In this document: positions 46,143 to 58,744 of the stretch, in pieces
Position numbering within the stretch: the first letter of the stretch is position 1
Layout of the letters: each line of letters starts with the position of its first letter
Source of the DNA: Typhlomys cinereus
Taxonomy: Eukaryota > Chordata > Mammalia > Rodentia > Platacanthomyidae
Direction: 5' to 3'
Assembly (NCBI GenBank): GCA_023101885.1
Contig: JALPQD010000240.1
Coordinates: 2,449,501-2,513,500 of the forward strand
DNA length: 64,000 bases
Position numbers and translations under genes: made by a program
The notes under the pieces: generated by a model
Told to the model about the DNA's origin: nothing
The model's database searches: none
The model's input: the letters and a program-made list of their open reading frames with translations, nothing else

Positions 46143-46850
46143 TTATACTTCCCTTCTGTTCTCCCGGATATGCCTGTTTTTTTCTTCATGCTTGAGTATC
46201 ATTTCTAGCATTTTTGGAAGGCCTGCTTTGGTAGACATGTATCCCTTAAAGTTGTCTTTGTGCTGGAAAATTTTTCTTTCTCCCTCGATCATGACTTTGC
46301 AGGGTAAATCAGCCTGAGTTGACATTTTTGCTCATTCAATACTTGAAGTATGTCTCTCCAAGCTCTTCTTGCTTTTACTGCTTCGACTGAGAAGTCATTT
46401 GTTATTTTAATAGATTTACCTTTAAAAATGACTTGTTTTTTTTTCCCTTGAAACTCTCAGCACCAGTTCTTTATCTTGAATGTGGAGTGTTTTAACTATT
46501 ATTTGCCGTGGCGAGTTTCTATTTTGGTCATATCTGTTTGGGGTGCGGAATGCCTCTTGTATATGGATGGGCCACTCTTTTTTTAAATGAGGAAAGTTTT
46601 CCTTGATGATCTTTTGAAAAATTTCCTCAGGTGTGGTATTTTGAGATTCTTGCTCTGGTATTCCATGAATACGCATCTTAGGCTTCTTCAGGGTGTCCCA
46701 TAACTCTTGATTGTTTCTCTCAAGTATCTTTTTGGCTTTAACAACCTCTTCCATTGAGCTTGTTAATACTCTCACTTTGTCTTCAAGATCTGAAATTCTG
46801 TTTTCTGCTTCGTTAGTTCTGCTGATAAGACTCTCTGTTGCGTTCTGGGT
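46143..46850 (-). pseudogene. L1 ORF1, 5'-truncated and broken
   Basis: 46775-46422 gives the end of the coiled coil and the RRM-like domain (MRIHGIPEQES, TPNRYDQNRNSPRQIIVKTL). 46325-46143 gives the end of the C-terminal domain. A frameshift near the VLRVSREKK segment separates them. Confidence 0.85.
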
Positions 46851-46916
46851 TGCAGTGAGTCCTGGCTGGACTGTGAGTGTCCTGAGGATAGCAGAGTGGG
46901 GAAAGCCCTAGTGGAA
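46851..46916 (-). other. Non-L1 stretch at the 5' end of the L1
   Basis: On the minus strand it lies between the TSD and the first L1-like base (near AACCCAGAACGC in ORF1). It is unlike any L1 part seen here on either strand. It may be a chimeric 5' piece, a 5' inversion of an unseen segment, or filler. Confidence 0.4.
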
Positions 46917-46927
46917 TTATCACTTTG

Positions 46928-48350
46928 AAAAACTTGTCCACCTGGCACTTAAGGCTTTGAAACTTTTTTGTGGCAAGAATTTAGAAGAATTTCAAAGTTT
47001 AGATTAAAAAAATCATTAAATTCCAGAAGCATCGTTTAATGAACTTTTCTAATAGAATTCTAATGGAATTTTATAATTTCTCAGCAATGCTGAGAAATGT
47101 GGGCAGTTGACACCCAGAACATGAGGCTTCAGAAAAGGTCTTTGTCAGGAACTTTGCTAAGGATGTGTTACATGATTCCATCAAGAACATTACTTCATTT
47201 GTTAGGAGAATTTGAAAATAATGTGGTAGGGCTTTGCAGAGGAAATTTCAAAGCAAGAGAATATTAGGTGGTACTGAGAGGGCTACTGTGCATAAAGGAA
47301 TCAGCACAACTAAAGTGTGACCTCTTATACTCTACTAAAATATTAAGGGGGTGTCTTTATGGCCAAAGCAAACGCCTTGAATATTTCATTTTGTGAAGAT
47401 CCCAAATTCATTTAGAGGAAGAACGTCCAAGGTGAGGGTTCCTTATTCCTTGAAAGTGGCTGCCTAAGAAAGTGTTTCTATAGAGTCAGCTACAGAAGCT
47501 GATGTATCTGTGCTCTGGGTGGGTCAAGCTATCACACTTCATTCACAGATTGTGAAGAATTGTCTGAGCAGTACTGTGTTTGTAGGTAGGGAAAAAGCAA
47601 GATTGAGAGGGTCAAGGAGACCAAATGAGACCTGGACCTGGTGACAAGGTCAGAGTCCCTACAAAGAAACGGTGAATTCTAAAGTTGTAGTAGAAATCTA
47701 GGATATTAAAGTGTCCAGTCTATATGCCAATAGAGGTTTCAGGAATGGATTGGAGCTAGATCACAGAGCAAATATGTGTGCTCTATGTGGAGATCATTAG
47801 AATACATTGAACATGAAAGATGCTACACATTGAGCTTCAGGACTTGGTATTTGTCTAGAAACTGACAGTAAGAACCTACAGATAAATTGTCACACTGATC
47901 ACAGAACATGGAAAAGGTAAGCTGGGACTGATCAAGAAGCTTTTTCCTTGCTGGTCAGCTTTCATAGTACCGGGAAGTGCTATGCAAGCTATAGGTAAGG
48001 GTGAGGGGAACATAGCAACCAACAGTATCACCCATCTATGAAAGTTGCAAGCTATAATGATAACTATTGTGGCATGAGTTGACCATGAGTATAGGACTGG
48101 CATCAATATTATGGGGTTAATCACCTGTTCTTAGATTGTAATCAAGTCCAACTCTTCAGCAAGGAGCACATTCCGGGTACTGTAATTGGGCCAAGAATTT
48201 GTGGAAGTGGAGACCATAGTCCCTAAGTAGGAAACAATTTACTGGGGTTTAGCTCCAAGGACTTGATATTAAACTGACTTCTTAAGTCCATAGATTAGCA
48301 GCACTCTCAGCACTTGCTCTAGAAGTTTCTTTTTGTAATAGAAAGTATAA
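46928..48350 (+). repeat. Probable MaLR interior, no open frame
   Basis: It follows the LTR (40870-41182) and its primer-site-like sequence once the L1 is removed. Its composition and lack of frames fit a MaLR interior, but no specific block was matched. Confidence 0.45.
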
Positions 48351-48399
48351 TAAAAAAAATCACACCTGACCAAACTGTAAGCAATAAGCAATTGTTTAG

Positions 48400-48960
48400 A
48401 CTACTGAGCCCCCCTAGTAAGGCATCCATCAGCACTTAGGGGACATCATGGAAGAGGAGGATATGAGACTGTAAGAGCCTGAAGGGTGAGATGGGTATAG
48501 TCAAATGGCATCTTCTGGATATGACAGGGCTGCTGCATCCATGAGCTTACTGCAGCTGTACTACCATGTAACCAGCACACTATTTGGCCTACCAATATTT
48601 TACCATGAAAGAGGAAAGATCTCAATAGGCATCATGCCTCCCTAGAATCTGTTGAAGGTTACTGCTAGATGAGAACTGGGAAGGAAGGAGAACTACTTTA
48701 CTCAATTGTATGTCCACTGGATACTGTCTATGCTCTGGCAAGTACCCAGACACATGTAATTAACAAAAATCCTGATGGGACTTAGGGAACCACACATACA
48801 GAAGGACATGAGAACAGGAAGAAGAAGAAAGTTAATAATGGGGAAAAGTTGAAGAGTTGGGATTGAGTAATAAGAAGTGAAAATTAATTCATTGTGTTCT
48901 TATATAAATTTTTAAACCATATAAATAGAACATAAATCATATAACCTTTCATTTTTTCAA
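48400..48960 (+). mobile_element. Old L1 3'UTR, plus strand
   Basis: GACTGTAAGAGCCTGAAGGG, GACAGGGCTGCTGCATCCATG and CTTACTGCAGCTGTACTACC mirror the older 3'UTR subtype at 22020-22080. It ends near a GAAGAAGAAAG tract and TTTTTCAATAAA. Confidence 0.65.
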
Positions 48961-49344
48961 TAAAATAGTTTGAGAATACTATTTTTAATATTCTACATAT
49001 CTATTTGTATGAACCATACTTCAATTTCTATATATACAATGTATAGATTTGCCCCACATTTGGTTGTGATATAAATAAAAGTATTATGAATGTTGTGAAA
49101 ATGCACGCTTTGTTACTTATGACTCTTTGGTCATATGGTGTCCTTACTGACCATCAAAAGTACACAAATAAATAAATGAAATATGGAAACTGTTTATGAC
49201 TATGGAAAGTTTTAAAATCAGATTATGAAGACTTTGAAAGTTTAACTAAATACATTTTACATTACATGATGAACATGAAACTTAAGGGAACAGGAGTAGA
49301 ACACTACATCTTATGCATGATGCTGCTGCAAAGGAGGAGTGATG
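48961..49344. other. No gene recognised
   Basis: It is A/T-rich. No long frame or repeat was identified. Confidence 0.4.
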
Positions 49345-49735
49345 ATGGTTCTTTTTAATTATCAGCTTGAATTACCAGTGAAAGAAACTTCTGGGCATCT
49401 TAATTGAGATAGTTGATATGGGCAGATCCACTACATTTTTGAGTGGAGCCATTCCCTGGGCAAGGGATACAGAATGTGTTAAAATGAAGAGACCTTAGCA
49501 ATAGCAACAACAAATAAGCAAGTATGCAGGCTCCTGTTTCTTAAATGTGATATGAGAAGTTGCTTTAAGCTCCTGCCACTGTAATTTTCCTTCAATCATG
49601 AAATGAAATCTGGAACTGCAAGATAAATAAGTCCTTTCATTCCTAAATTGACTGGGTCAGGTATTTTGTTGCAACAGAATTTTGTGTCTCCTGCAAAAGC
49701 AAACAAAATTTTGTTGTAACAAATGTAACTAAAAC
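49345..49735 (+). repeat. MT/ORR1-like LTR (MaLR)
   Basis: ATTATCAGCTTGAATTACC, GAGTGGAGCCATTCCCTGGG, GCAAGATAAATAAGTCC and GGTCAGGTATTTTGTTGCAACAG are in LTR order. An AAAATTTTGTTG motif near the end is repeated. Confidence 0.7.
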
Positions 49736-49879
49736 CTCACTTTATGCTCATTAGAGGAATGATTCATTAAGAAAATGTCATAATTCTGAACATATAATCC
49801 TTGGAAATATATCATCAATTTCATAAAACAAATTCCTGCTGTACATAAAATCATAGATTCATTCACAAATAATAGTATT

Positions 49880-50330
49880 GTTTGACTTCAATATCCAGAT
49901 CTCAGCAGTTTACAAAGCCACCAACTCAACAGCAACTACAAAAAGAATAGAAAAATATCCATTAAATATAATATAAATATCCATTAAAATATGCATTTCT
50001 ATCAATAACTCATGAAACTTTCTATTATGAGACCAACAATTCTTTAAAGACATAGGAAAGTGAAACAATAACAAGAGAAACTATATAGCATGCACAAACT
50101 CATGGAAATTAAGTAACACACTATTGAATAATCAGAAGGTCATGTAATAAATCAAGAAGGAAATAAATACTTCTTCAAATCAAATGAAAATGAAATTATA
50201 GCATACCAAAACCTATGGGATAAAATGAAAGCAGTCCTAACAAGAAAGTGTATAGCATTAAGTACTCAACAATTGAGAAATCACTGTAAACCTACCCAAA
50301 TGACAGTAGAAAGGAAAAAAATAGACACCA
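49880..50330 (+). mobile_element. Old L1 ORF2 fragment, plus strand
   Basis: CAACTCAACAGCAACTACA, ACTCATGGAAATTAAGTAAC and CCAAAACCTATGGGATAAAATGAAAGCAGTCCTAA match the end of the endonuclease region of mammalian L1. Confidence 0.75.
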
Positions 50331-50399
50331 GATAAGAACAGATGTCTTAAAGTTAACTCTAAAAACTTTATAGTACAACACCTTCTTTATGATTCTTAT

Positions 50400-51175
50400 T
50401 TAAACCTTAGATATGAAAAGCTCTCAGAGCTCAACTAAGATGCACCCCATTATAATGGAAGTCTAATGCAGCAGAAAATCACAATTGGCTGGAATGCAGA
50501 ATATCATATCGGCAACCCTGGAATGCTCAACACTAATCAGGCCACAAAGGCTCATGGAATTTTTTGGGAAAAGAGTGAGGTAAGATTGTAAAAATTTAAG
50601 GGTGGAGTGGTATACTTCTGACCAATACACTCCAGCCCTTACAGGACTATTTTACACAGGAGCTTGGTACAATGAGAACTTCTGCCACCAGATTTACACA
50701 GTGGCCAACAATTAGTCCTCAAGGATTACTGAAGATCTTAGAAGAAGCAAATGCATTCAAGAGTGTGTCTCTGAGGCAAGTACTTGACAAGGCAAAAGGA
50801 ACCTCCGCACTTATGATTTTGTCCACTGAAGAGCCACATATATTATAAGAGAGACCTGATTCCCTTATCAACATAAACAACCCAAAGGGACATGAGGGTG
50901 GAAGGGACATGGCTGGACTGAAGAGAGGAGGGGAAAGTGGGAGAGTAAAAGGGTAGGTAAAAGGAAAAAATATCCATGATAAAACTTGCAATGAACACAG
51001 TGAAGGATCACAATTTTATACTATAAAGGCTCTACAGGACAAATGATAGATAATTTGGGGATGGTCCAGGAGGTGTAGAAGGAGGAAGTGGGGATGGATA
51101 GGATTTACATACATTGTATAGATATATTAAATTGTCAGTGAATCAAAGTAATCATTTTTAAAAGTTATTATTCTG
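50400..51175 (+). mobile_element. Old L1 3'UTR, plus strand
   Basis: AATGCAGAATATCA, GGTAAGATTGTAAAAATTTAAGGG and a purine-rich tract at 50925-50970 follow the older 3'UTR subtype. It joins 49880-50330 by an internal gap. Confidence 0.65.
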
Positions 51176-51510
51176 TCACTGAAAAAAAATGATGGACTGC
51201 ATTTATTGTCTATTGTGATATTTGTTTTCATGGAAATAATTTACACTTTATAAAGTGGGTTGTCACTGCATGAGACAGAAAATTCTCATTATTTGAATAC
51301 CTAAACATTGCCAATATTAACATTGAACTAAATTAATTTAACATTTTAAATTTTTAACATTTTCAGATGTCATTGCAGATATTGGCAATGTAATTTTGAT
51401 GTAGTACACTAAGCAGTGTTATAACTGGAAAAATCTAACTCAATGGATAATTTATTTCCCATTCTGTAGCATCATGTGTGGGTAATACTGTATTGCAATT
51501 GCTCTGAATT

Positions 51511-51897
51511 GTTGCTGATAAATTCATGAACAAATGGTTTAAGGGAATAGGGGTTAATTTTGGCTTAGAGAAGTAGTACAGTTACAGTTCCTTGTCCAGT
51601 TTTACAGGAAAGTCCACATTAAAGCTATGGGCCAAAGGAACTGGTCACACCATATCCACAGTACTTCTGAGAGGGACTATCCTTACTTGCCAGACTAGCA
51701 TGTCTGGTCAAGTACACTGAAGGATACCAACTTCTTTAACCAACTCCTTTATCATATTCACCTGCCCAGGGGCTAACTCTGCCCACTGTGGATTGAACCT
51801 ACCTATCAACTAGACATCTCAACCACTGATTCTTTACAAATGTGCCCAGAGCTCAAACCCTCAATCATCAAGTTAATACCTTTACCTAACTATGACA
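51511..51897 (-). repeat. MaLR/ERVL-family LTR, slightly 3'-truncated
   Basis: On the minus strand it starts TGTCATAGTTAGG at 51897 and follows the LTR at 15390-15824 block by block (CCAGAC, TTCCTTGTCC and others reversed). It lacks the last ~20 bases. Confidence 0.85.
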
Positions 51898-53355
51898 TAC
51901 TAAATGTACAAGAAGATCAGTGGATTAAAAAATGTATATATCCATAATGCATGGTGCTTGTATTATACAAGGACACTGTCACACAACTATATGCTGTGCA
52001 TTGAGCACTACTGAAATTTAATGTACTAGACTTCTTCAATATATTAGAGAGAACATTATGACTAACCTTAAAGAAACTATGACTGTCAACTTTGGGTTTA
52101 ACATACAATTAAGCTTTTTTCAGAACTATTAAAATTTTCCTGTTCACAAAAGTTTTTGAAGTCTAAAATAATTTCTGTGGGTGTAAAGGGATCCTGAGAT
52201 TTAAAAAGTTGAGAATTAATCATTTAAAGAGATAGTAAAACAGATGCTATGTAAGTAGCACAGCTTGAGAAATAAAACAAACCTAGACTTGTTGAAGCCA
52301 CCATATGTCTTTTCTTAGAATATAGCCTCTTTTCTTCCCCTAGGAATGAATATAGTAAATTAATTTTATATTAACTACTCTCTTGCTTTTCCTAGTAGCA
52401 TTAGATATATCTTTCTGTACAAATTTAATTTTACATTTTTTGAATTACATATAAATAGGGCCATACTTCATGGCATTACTTAGGAGTCTTTAAAGCTGTA
52501 CCTGAGAAAGGGGTTGGGATGCAGATTATATATTGTGTAGGTAATTCTAGGAAGAAGAAGCATGATGTAAGTTAAAGAAACTGAGCAAATGATAAAGGCA
52601 AATATACCTTGTTACTGAGATAGTTACCACTTGAGGACACTGTGTCAGAGACCTGCTGGGTATCCTCTGTAATACTGTGAAAATACTTATCAAAACTGCC
52701 CCTTTGAGGCAAGGGAAAGGGGGCAGACTGAAAGGAGATCATTCATTGACGATCTTAACTTGCTTGAATGTTGCTCTTAGAGACTTAATTTGCCTGTATT
52801 TCCAGGCTGGCTACATGGCAAGAATGTGTGACCAGGCAGAGTGGCCAGGTGACTGCAGGGCCTACTTCTGTGGACAGACTGTGCAATATCTTATGTTTCA
52901 AGAAACAAGAGAAAAGTAGAAACCCCTCATCATGATTAAGAGTAACTGACTTTTATAACTTCTCTCATACCTTCTACCAGAAGTTGATCAAGTGTCATGT
53001 TTGAAAATATGACAAAAATACATAGATATGGATGTTTCTATATCCCATGGAAAGAGCAAGAATGAAGAATGTCACTGAACACCTTTGCATCAGACTTTAA
53101 GGCTGCACACAAAGAAATACTGCATTTTCAGCTCTGATAATGTTTCCACTACCCCAGACAAGAGTGTATCAAGAAAATTTTTGTCCTTGTTGCCTATCGA
53201 ACGTGTACTCAGAAAACAAACTGACCTCTACGTGCTTAATTTTTTATAAATTATTGAATATTCATTTATTCTTGCTAGTGTATCACTAAGAAAATTTTTC
53301 AATGGTTCTTTTAGCAATTACTGCCCTCTTAAAAAACTAACATTTTGCCAACTGC
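51898..53355. other. 1.4 kb without a recognised element or gene
   Basis: It has short frames only (longest 80 codons, 52677-52919, no known domain). It is probably older unique sequence and is the target into which the U6-L1 chimera inserted. Confidence 0.45.
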
Positions 53356-53370
53356 AAGAACATTAAATTT

Positions 53371-53478
53371 GTGCTCACTTTGGCAGTACAGATACTAAAA
53401 TTGGAAAGATACAGAGAAGATTAGCATGGCCCCTGCACAAGGACGAAATGCAAATTCATGAAACTTTCCATATTTTTT
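53371..53478 (+). pseudogene. RNU6: U6 snRNA retro-copy, fused to L1
   Basis: It is full length, from GTGCTCACTT to TTCCATATTTTTT, and includes the conserved ACAGAGAAGATTAGCATGGC core that contacts the 5' splice site and pairs with U4/U2. Several substitutions (for example CACTTTGG for CGCTTCGG near the start) show decay. No U6 promoter (PSE/TATA) was seen in the 70 bases upstream, which are target-site DNA. It is a retro-copy and probably not expressed from its own promoter. Confidence 0.95.
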
Positions 53479-53957
53479 CAAATTACCAGAAATGAAAATT
53501 TCCCTCATCTAAAAAATGAGAGGTCCATTCAAATACAAGAGGTATTCCGCACCCCAAACAGATATGACCAAAATAGAAACTTGCCACGGCAAATAATAGT
53601 CAAAACACTCTACATTCCAGACAAAAAAAGGTGCTGAGAGCTACAAGGGAAAAAAAGCAAGTCACTTTTAAAAGTAAAACTATTAAAATAAAAAATGACT
53701 TCTCAATAGAAACAGTAAAAGCAAGAAGAGCTTGGAGAGACATACTTCAAGTACTGAATGAGCAAAAATGTCAACACGGGCTGACATACCCGGCAAAACT
53801 ATCTGTCATGATCCAGGGAGAAAGAAAAGTTTTCCAGCACAAAGACAACTTAAAGGCTTATATGGCTACCAATCTAGGCCTTCGAAAAATGCTGGAAAAG
53901 ATACTCAAGCTTGAAGAAAAAAACAAGCATATCCAGGAGGACAGAAGGAAAGTATAA
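53479..53957 (+). pseudogene. L1 ORF1 C-terminal half
   Basis: It begins at the end of the RRM-like domain (FPHLKNE..., TPNRYDQNRN) and continues, after a frameshift, as the open C-terminal domain (53631-53957: FSIETVKARRAWRDILQVLN, YPAKLSVMIQGERKVFQHKD, ending in RRKV). It binds L1 RNA. The coiled coil is absent because of the U6 junction. Confidence 0.88.
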
Positions 53958-54014
53958 TACCACCAAAACCTAAAAGCCAAACAATACACTTACAAAAGCC
54001 ACTAAACATAAAAA

Positions 54015-57000
54015 ATGTCCATAATTAAAAATAATTTCTCCATTATAACATTAAATGTCAATGGAATTAACTCACCAGTCGAGACACACAGATCACAAAT
54101 TGGATTAAAAATCAAAACCCATCAATCTGCTGCCTTCAGGAAACTCATTTCACCACAAAAGATAGGCATATCCTAAAAATAAAAGGCTGGTCCGAAATTT
54201 TGCAAGCTAATGGAACCAGGAAACAGGCAGGAGTAGCTATTATGCTATTGGACAAAGTGGATTTCAAACCAAAAAAAATCATAAGAGACACAGATGGATA
54301 CTACATTTTACTCACAGGTGTAATTCACCAGAAAGACTTCACAATAGTGAGCATATATGCACCTAATACGAACCCCTCCACATTCATTAAGCAAACCCTA
54401 CAGCATCTAAAACTAGAAATCAGCCCCCAAATAATAATTCTTGGGGATTTTGACACCACCCTCTCAACATGGGATAGATCAACAGGTCAAAAACTTAACA
54501 GAGACACATTGAAACTTAATCAAACTATTACTGAAATGAACCTTACAGATCTCTATCGAACTTTCACATTTTTCTCAGCAGCACACAGAACTTTCTCCAA
54601 AGTAGAGCACATATTGGGCCACAAAACAATCTCCACATATACAAGAAAGTTGAAATTTTAGCCTCTACCCTATCAGACCACCATGGTCTAATGCTTGACA
54701 TTTACAACACAACAAGCAACAGAAAATACACTAACACCTGGAAACTAAACACTATGATGCTGAATGAAAATTGGATTCAGGAAGAAATTACAAAGGAAAT
54801 TCAAGATTTCCTCGAAGCAAATGATAATGAAAATACAAATTATCAAAATCTTTGAGACACAATGAAAGCTGTCCTAAGAGATAAGTTCATAGCTCTTAAT
54901 GCCTACATGAAAAAAATGGAAACATCAGAAATAAATAACTTAACAATGCAGCTTAAAGCTTAGAGACACTAGAGCAATCCGATCCCAAAAGCAGTAAGAA
55001 GAGAGGAGCTTAGCAAAATCAGGGAAGAAATATCTAAAATTGAGATAAGGAAAACGATGCAGAGAATCAACCAGTCAAAAAGCTCGTTCTTTGAAAAAAA
55101 AATCAGTAAGACTGATACACCCTTAAGAAGATTAACCAAAAGCAAGAGAGAGAAAACCCAAATTAACAAATTAGAAATGACACCAGAAACAAGGAGAGAA
55201 GGGACCATGTTACAGCAGGGAAAATAGGCCTCCACCAAGGACCCAAATAAGTAATGAGACATCTGATTAAGTTCACAGACTTTTGTTCCTGATCATTTAC
55301 TACTGAGGGGGTGTGATCTCATCAGAAGAGGAGGGCATATAGTCTGGCAGATAAAAAGTAACCATTTTGCAAATGGGTGATAGACACCTCCCTTAGTATG
55401 GTTTCCCACTTTTATTACATCTACCTTTGCATGTGCTTTTATCACAAGACTCTAACAGCTTTTTGTCTCTGGCCAGGGGGTAACATACAATGCCCACCAG
55501 GATGGAGTGAAGGGCATTGCAGGAGCAGCAAAACTGCAAAAGAAAACCAACAAACCACAATCCAGAACTTCAGAGACGCTATATCAACCACCTAGAACTA
55601 GGCCAGCTTATTCTCTCCCCATCTTGAAGCTCAGGGAAATTTGCGGAAGAGGGGGCGGTAAGAGTGTAAGAGCAAAAGGATGGGAGGAGCAATGATATAT
55701 AAGATACTCTATACTAGTTAGGGCTGAAGCAATCATAATTGGACTTTGCATGCCCTGCGCATTGTCCAACACACTGTTGACCTCACAAAGTCTAGCATCT
55801 GCTAAAGGCACCAAGAGCCTTGGAGGTAAAGGATTGGCAGCCACAGCAGTGTTCCTATACCTAAGGGGAACATGGGAAAGGGTTCAGGGAAAGGCCACTG
55901 GGTCCTTGTACGTCATCGGAGAGGAGGGTCCAGAGGAAAATCAGACATGCACAAGAAAGGACTCTCTCTCTGGGAATTGGGGCGGGAGGCACTGGGGGAT
56001 GGGGAGGGAGAGGGGTGGGGAGGGGGAGCAGGGAGTACGGGGGGAGGAGGAGGAAGGGAGGGAACTGGTGTACCTAATAAGTTTGTATGAGCTGAAATAA
56101 AAAAAAAAGAAAATGGAGTTATCACTACTGATACCCAAGAAATTCAGAGAATTATGTCATATTTCAAAAACATATACTCTGTGAAATTTGACAACACAAA
56201 AGAAATGGATGAATTCCTAAGTAAGCACAACTTACCTAAATTGAATCAGGAAGTTGTGAATTATTTAAATAGCCCTATAACATGTGAGGAAATCGATGAA
56301 GTAATCTCGAATCTTCTCGCCAAAAAATGTCGGGGACCAGATGGATTCAGCACAGAGTTCTATCAGACATTTAAAGAACAACTAACACCAATACTTCTTA
56401 AACTGTTCCATCAAATAGCAAAGGAAGGAACACTACCAAATTCTTTCTATGAAGCTAATATCATCTTAATCCCAAAACCTAATAAAGATACACTTAAAAA
56501 AGAAAACTATAGGCCAATCTCTTTGATGAACACAGATGCAAAGATTCTCAACAAAGTTCTAGCAAATCGAATACAAACACATATCAAAAAGATCATTCAC
56601 AGGAATCAAGTAGGCTTTATCCCAGGCACACAAGGTTGGTTCAACAAATGCAAATTAATAAGGATAATTGACCATATAAACCAGTCCAAAATCCAAGAGC
56701 ACATGATACTCTAGATAGATGCGAAGAAAGCTTTTGACAAGATCCAACAGCCTTTTATGATCAAAACCCTAGAGACAGTTAGACTGTAAAGAGCCCTTAT
56801 CAATATAATAAAAGCTGTATACAACAAGCCAACAGCAAACATTATACTCAATGGAGAAAAAATTGAAGCATTCTCACTTTGATTAGGAACTAGACAAGGC
56901 TGTCCACTCTCACCATTTCTATTCAATATTGAACTTGAATTCTTAGCTGAGGCCATCAGACAAGAGAGGGAGATAAAAGGGATTCAAATCAGCAAGGAAG

Positions 57001-58744
57001 AAATCAAGTTATCTCTATTTGCAGATGACATGATCATATACCTGAGTGATCCCAAAAACCACCAGGAAAATCCTGGAACTAATACAGAAGTTCAGCAGGA
57101 TAGCAGGATACAAAATAAATGTACAAAATTCAGTGGCATTCCTATATGCCCAGAATGAAAGAAGTGAAAAAGCCCTGAAAGAAACAATCCCATTTACTAT
57201 AGCCCCTAAGAAAATGAAATTTCTTGGTATAAACCTAACCAAGGAAGTAAGAGACTTTCACAATGAAAACTTTAAAAACCCTGAAAAAAGAAATTGCAGC
57301 AGACACTAGAAGATGGAAGACCTCCCATGTTCCTGGATTGGCAGAATCAACATCGTAAAAATGACCATCCTACCAAAGGCAATATACGGATTTAATGCTA
57401 TACCAATCAAAATCCCCAAGCAATTCTTTAAAGAAGTTGACAAAACAATCTCAAAATTCATATGGATGTACAAAAGACCCAGGATAGCAAAAACAATCCT
57501 GAGTAACAAAAACACTGCTGGAGTTATCACCATACCAAACCTTAATCTATACTACAAACATATAGTTATAAAAACAGCCTGGTACTGGCTCCAAAATACA
57601 CACACAGATCAGTGGATAAGGGTTGAAGACCCAGATATAAGCCCACACAATTACAGCCATTTGATCTTTGACAAAGGGGCCCAAAAATCCAATGGAAAAA
57701 GAATAGCATCTTCAACAAATGGTGCTGGCAAAACTGGATCTCCAAATGCAGAAGATTAAAACTGGACCCATAGTTGTCGCCATGTACAAGACTTAATTCC
57801 AAATGGATCAAGGACCTCAATATAAGGCCAGAGACCTTAAGAACCTTAGTTGAAAGGGTAGGGAATTCCCTCCAGCTGATTGGACTAGGCCAACAGTTCC
57901 TAGAGGGAAATCCAATAGCACAGTCACTACAATCAACACTCAATAGATGGGATCTTATGAAATTAAAGAGCTTCTGTTCAGATAAAGAGATTGCAATCCC
58001 AGCACAAAGGCAACCCACAGAATGGGAGAAAATCTTCACTAACCACATATCTGATCGAGCTCTATTATCCAGAGTGCACAAAGAACTTAGAAAACTAAAC
58101 ACCAAGGGAACAAACGGCCCAATTAAAAAATGGGCCTTGGAATGTAAAAGAAACTTTACAAGGGACGAAATTGAAATGTCTAACAAATATCTTTAAAAAA
58201 TGCTTCACATCCTTAGCCATTAGGGAAATGCAAATCAAAACTTACCTGAGATATCATCTCACCCTAGTCAGGATAGTAAAAATCAACAATACAAACAACA
58301 CCAAATGCTGGAGAGGGTGTGGCAAGAAGGGAACCTTCCTACATTGCTGGTGTGAATGCAGACTTATACAACCACTCTGTGGAGCAGTCTGGTGATTCTT
58401 AAAAAAGTTAAAGATTGAAATGCCATATGACCCTGCCATTCTACTTTTGGGAATAATCCACCATACAGCAAAAATTCACCTGGATAGCACAAGCATGACC
58501 ATGTTCATAGCAGCCCTGTTTATAATAGCAAAATCATGGAATCAACCTAAATGCCCAACTGTTGATGAGTGAATAAGGAAAATGTGGTACATTTATACAA
58601 TGAAATACTATTCAGCCATCAAAAATTATGAATTAATGAAATTTTCCAGGAAATGGATGGAATTAGAAAACATTTAGATTGAGTGAAGTATTTCAGACAC
58701 AGAAAATTAAGCGCCGTATGTACTCCCTAATAGGTGGATACTAG
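54015..58744 (+). pseudogene. L1 ORF2, broken and interrupted
   Basis: It starts at ATG 54015 and ends at TAG 58742-58744. The endonuclease is partly open (54200-54661), with ILGDFDTTLSTWD at a site that usually reads GDFN. The L1 fragment 55181-56108 splits the part before reverse transcriptase. Reverse transcriptase follows (56154-57759 in pieces), with FADD intact at 57018-57029. The Cys-rich knuckle lies near 58300-58370. Several stops and shifts are present. Confidence 0.9.
55181..56108 (+). mobile_element. L1 3'UTR fragment inserted into the chimera's ORF2
   Basis: It is a 3'UTR with an A8 tail, placed between ...TTAGAAATGA and GAAAATGG of ORF2. It is about 97-98 % identical by eye to the insertion at 3726-4520, but starts about 130 bases further upstream in the 3'UTR. 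No target duplication longer than two bases was seen, which is unusual. Confidence 0.88.

Larger units (their letters stand above)
41216..46916 (-). mobile_element. Long 5'-truncated L1, minus strand, with 11-bp TSD
   Basis: From right to left it holds a 66-base non-L1 stretch, most of ORF1, ORF2, the 3'UTR, an A-tail and about 60 bases of extra sequence with its own A-rich end. TTATCACTTTG flanks the whole at 41205-41215 and 46917-46927. It sits inside an old MaLR interior. Confidence 0.82.

Noticed and set aside
53371..53478. Functional U6 gene
   Set aside because: It has no upstream PSE/TATA, several substitutions and a TSD-flanked fusion to L1, so it is a retro-copy.
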